A program made the translations under genes and the position numbers. A stretch of 34,899 bases of DNA from Gloeomargarita sp. SKYB120 (lineage in GTDB: Bacteria; Cyanobacteriota; Cyanobacteriia; Gloeomargaritales; Gloeomargaritaceae), in NCBI GenBank assembly GCA_025062155.1, contig JANXAM010000026.1, positions 1 to 34,899 of the forward strand, given 5' to 3'. Shown in pieces: positions 32,485 through 34,899 of this stretch. The notes beneath the pieces are model-generated. The model did no database searches. It was given only the letters and a program-made list of their open reading frames with translations, and was not told the DNA's origin. Numbering within the stretch: position 1 is the stretch's first letter; every line of letters begins with the position of its first letter.

Positions 32485-33560
32485 TTCGGCTGGGCGCGTC
32501 CGACCGTCTTATCCAGGCCCAGCGTGCCGTTGAGATTGACGCCCGCCATTACCGCCTGTTGCACCCGCGCCCCGGTTAGATCGGCACCTTCGAGATTGGC
32601 GCCCGTGAGATTGGTATCGGTCAAATTCACCACGCTCAAATTGCTATGGCTCAGATTGGCATTTTGCAACCGCGCCCGCGAGATATTCGCCCCCCGCAAA
32701 TCGCTGTGGCTCAAATCGGCTTGGACGAGATTGGTTGCCAGCAAATTCGCTGCGACCAGGCTCACCTTGTGCAAGGTTGCCCCTTCCAGCGTCGCCTGGG
32801 ATAAATTCACCCGGTCGAGTCGCGCCCCGGTCAAGTCCACCCGCGTCAAATCCGCCTGGCTCAAGTCTGCTTCTCGTAAATTCGTTCCCTTTAACTTCGC
32901 ATCCACCAGTTCCGCCCGTTGCAGGCGCGCCCTGGGTAGCATTGCCCCTACTAAACTGGCGTTCCGCAGTTTGACCCCTTCTAAGCGCGCATCGGTCAAA
33001 TCGGCCCCGTCCAAATTCACCCGATTCAACACAGCATTGGTCAATCGCGCCTGGGATAAATTCACTCCCGTTAACAGGGAACCCGTTAGGTCGGCGTCGC
33101 TGAGATTCACATCGGCCAAATTGGACTTTTCTAGCGTCACCAAACTCAAGGATGCCCGCCGCAAATTGGCTTCACTCAAATCCACGTGGGCCAGGTTGGC
33201 GCCGTTCAAATTCGCCCGCTCCAAATTCGCCCGAACCAGCACCGATTTCGCCAAGTTGGCATTTCCCAAGTCGGCCTGTTTGAGATTGGCATTCCCTAGA
33301 TTGGCTTCGCTCAAATTGGCGTTGAATAGCTTGGCCCCTTCAAGATTGGCACCGGCCAGATTCGCGCCCTTCAGATTGGCATGGCCCAAGTTAGCCCCTA
33401 CCAACACCATTCCCCGCAAATCGGCACCCGACAAATCGCATTTAGGGCATTGATTGGTGCTGGCCAATTGCTGGAGATGTTCGGGATTGGCTGCTTGCGC
33501 CTGCGAACTGATCAGCAACCCCATGCCGATGGTCAACACGCCCCACACCGCCACTCGCAT
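32481..33560 (-). CDS. Secreted pentapeptide-repeat protein (61 repeats)
   Basis: The protein is 359 aa. A Sec signal peptide is clear (a short hydrophobic stretch ending SSQAQA, cleavage near residue 23). Then come a short helix (NPEHLQQLAS) and CPKC, followed by an unbroken in-phase run of 61 pentapeptides of the A(D/N)LxG type, from CDLSG to VNLNG, with almost no exceptions at the central Leu. This should form a right-handed quadrilateral beta-helix of about 15 turns. The location is periplasm or thylakoid lumen. The function is unknown; such proteins are abundant in cyanobacteria. The ATG at 33560 follows a GGAGA box. Confidence 0.92.
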   Translation of the reverse strand: MRVAVWGVLTIGMGLLISSQAQAANPEHLQQLASTNQCPKCDLSGADLRGMVLVGANLGHANLKGANLAGANLEGAKLFNANLSEANLGNANLKQADLGNANLAKSVLVRANLERANLNGANLAHVDLSEANLRRASLSLVTLEKSNLADVNLSDADLTGSLLTGVNLSQARLTNAVLNRVNLDGADLTDARLEGVKLRNASLVGAMLPRARLQRAELVDAKLKGTNLREADLSQADLTRVDLTGARLDRVNLSQATLEGATLHKVSLVAANLLATNLVQADLSHSDLRGANISRARLQNANLSHSNLSVVNLTDTNLTGANLEGADLTGARVQQAVMAGVNLNGTLGLDKTVGRAQPN

Positions 33561-33611
33561 TGCTTATCTCCCCTGACAACGTGCGCACAATCGCTATAAC
33601 GTTTGCCTGCA

Positions 33612-33617
33612 ATTATA
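33612..33617 (-). promoter_or_regulatory. Candidate -10 box of the pentapeptide gene
   Basis: On the minus strand the bases read TATAAT, a perfect sigma-70-type -10 box, 51 nt upstream of the ATG. A matching -35 box is weak, the best being a GACAAC-like stretch 17-18 nt upstream. The divergent metallophosphoesterase gene has its own weak TATATT at 33704-33709. Confidence 0.4.
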
Positions 33618-33736
33618 CTGCTGAGCATTGTGTTTGTTGTCGTCATAACCAAAACAATGAGTGAATGCTTCAGACGGTGGGTGCAAACTCCAGTAGCTGG
33701 TGTTATATTCATGGCAGGGTGTTGGGGAAGTGAGTC

Positions 33737-34899
33737 ATGCGCTGGGGCCGGTTAGGAGTGCAGCTTGTCCTGGGGATACTGGTGGGAATCGGTTTAGCCT
33801 TCGGCATCCATGCCCTCATCGGCCCATCGTCACCCCAAGTGACTGTGACCCAAACGCCAGCCTCACCCGCGCCGGCGGTTGTGGAACAGCGGCCCAAGGA
33901 GTTGCCTCCGGAAACAAAAGAAGTCTTGGCGCAATTTGGCAACAAGATTGAAAACCCACCCCGTGGGGATGTGCGGTTGATGGTCATTAGCGATTTGAAC
34001 GACATGTATGGAGCGACCACCTACGCGCCGGAAGTAACGCGAGCGATTAAGCTCATCCCGTTCTGGCAACCCGACATGATTGTGTGCAGCGGCGATATGG
34101 TGGCGGGGCAATATCCAGCCCTAACCGAAGCGCAAATGCGGGCCATGTGGGAAGCATTTGACCGCACCGTTGCCGCCCCGATTCGTCAACTCAAAATTCC
34201 CTACGGATTTACGATTGGCAATCACGATGCGTCGAGTGCCCTGAGTGTGAATAAAACTTTTTTGTTCCAAAAAGAGCGAGATGTAGCGGCGGAATACTGG
34301 CGCGACCCCAAGCATGACCCCGGCGTCAACTTTGTGGACAAGTTTGAATTTCCTTTCTATTTCACGTTTGAGTTTAAAGACATTTTCTTCTTGGTTTGGG
34401 ATGGGTCGTCCCACCACATTCCCCCAGACAAGCTGGCGTGGGTCGAAAAATCCTTGGCTAGTCCCCGCGCGCAACAGGCCAAGATGCGTATCCTGCTCGG
34501 CCACTTACCCCTGTATGCAGTAGCGATTGGACGCAACGACCCCGGCGAAGTTATGGAAAACGCTGACAAGCTGCGGGCGATGCTGGAGAAATACAACGTT
34601 CATACCTACATCAGCGGCCATCACCACGCCTATTACCCAGCTCACAAGGGGAAATTACAACTGTTACACACGGGAATTCTGGGCGCTGGACCGCGACCTC
34701 TCCTAGCTGGCAACACTCCCCCTTGGAAAACCCTGACGATTCTGGACATCCGCTTTGACAGTCCCGAATTAACCACCTACACCACCTACGACATGCAGAC
34801 GATGAAGGTGATTGACCAGACGCTGTTGCCGCGTTTCATCGCCGGTCATAACGGGGTGGTGTTGCGTCGAGATGTGGACCAGCTTACTGCTAGCGAACA
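33737..34899 (+). CDS. Membrane-anchored calcineurin-like metallophosphoesterase (partial)
   Basis: 387 residues are visible and the gene runs off the window end. A single N-terminal hydrophobic segment (VQLVLGILVGIGLAFGIHAL) acts as a signal anchor, followed by a Pro-rich linker. The phosphoesterase core shows VISDLND (D86; N88 replaces the usual His of D-x-H), CSGDMV (D120), IGNHD (N162-H163-D164), ILLGHLPLYA and SGHHHAYY. The D-L-N variant is familiar from cyanobacterial members, so the enzyme is probably active. The substrate is unknown. The ATG at 33737 is the only plausible start. The catalytic domain would face the periplasm. Confidence 0.85.
   Translation, partial: MRWGRLGVQLVLGILVGIGLAFGIHALIGPSSPQVTVTQTPASPAPAVVEQRPKELPPETKEVLAQFGNKIENPPRGDVRLMVISDLNDMYGATTYAPEVTRAIKLIPFWQPDMIVCSGDMVAGQYPALTEAQMRAMWEAFDRTVAAPIRQLKIPYGFTIGNHDASSALSVNKTFLFQKERDVAAEYWRDPKHDPGVNFVDKFEFPFYFTFEFKDIFFLVWDGSSHHIPPDKLAWVEKSLASPRAQQAKMRILLGHLPLYAVAIGRNDPGEVMENADKLRAMLEKYNVHTYISGHHHAYYPAHKGKLQLLHTGILGAGPRPLLAGNTPPWKTLTILDIRFDSPELTTYTTYDMQTMKVIDQTLLPRFIAGHNGVVLRRDVDQLTASE

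Noticed and set aside
32524-33453. 309-aa open frame opposite the pentapeptide gene
   Set aside because: It is the antisense image of a 5-residue repeat, which keeps frames open and gives a low-complexity Arg/Ser/Ala protein without any family signature.

Overview
The window looks like a cyanobacterial chromosome. Diagnostic genes are an NTRC-type thioredoxin reductase-thioredoxin fusion, the ferredoxin-thioredoxin reductase catalytic chain, the plastid/cyanobacterial ribosomal protein PSRP-3 (Ycf65), a DUF3493 membrane protein, a cyanobacterial ComFB-like protein and an IspE of the non-mevalonate pathway. The DNA is moderately GC-rich and tightly packed. Three tRNA genes (Pro-GGG, Thr-CGU, Asn-GUU) are present, none with an encoded CCA. 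I cannot name the species.

Layout. 1-700: a decayed gene and tRNA-Pro. 711-6665: NTRC, YbjN-like protein, alpha/beta hydrolase, a structured leader in front of comFB, the Rel/SpoT alarmone enzyme and DUF3493. 6706-10077: tRNA-Thr overlapping the end of malQ, then ftrC, a START-domain protein and a HAD hydrolase. 10158-12989: a plus-strand run of psrp3, a SPOR-domain protein, a coiled-coil protein and recF. 13030-13860: tRNA-Asn, a gene-poor stretch and a broken IS630-type transposase. 13860-16068: thrS and cheW. 16361-22983: the accessory island. 23062-27997: coiled-coil protein, MBL-fold protein, lipase-like protein and PutA. 28081-34899: ispE, phosphoribosyltransferase, ilvD, cbiET, a pentapeptide-repeat protein and a metallophosphoesterase cut by the window end.

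The most interesting part is 16361-22983, seven same-strand genes with no gap over 68 nt. In transcription order they are: a four-Cys small protein, a papain-like (C39-like) putative cysteine protease, an orphan CARF protein of the APE2256 type, a six-Cys small protein, a DruA (DUF4338) homologue, a NurA-type nuclease and a HerA-type ATPase. DruA is known from Druantia anti-phage systems, NurA-HerA from DNA end processing, and CARF domains from cyclic-oligonucleotide signalling in type III CRISPR. No cas gene, CRISPR array or Druantia helicase (DruE) is present. I infer a candidate defence system with a DruA-NurA-HerA core, perhaps with a CARF-protease sensor arm. This is inference from domains and gene order, not demonstrated function.

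A second pattern is extreme compaction. Four convergent gene pairs end in stop codons that share a 4-base palindrome (CTAG or TTAA), and malQ ends inside a tRNA gene on the other strand.
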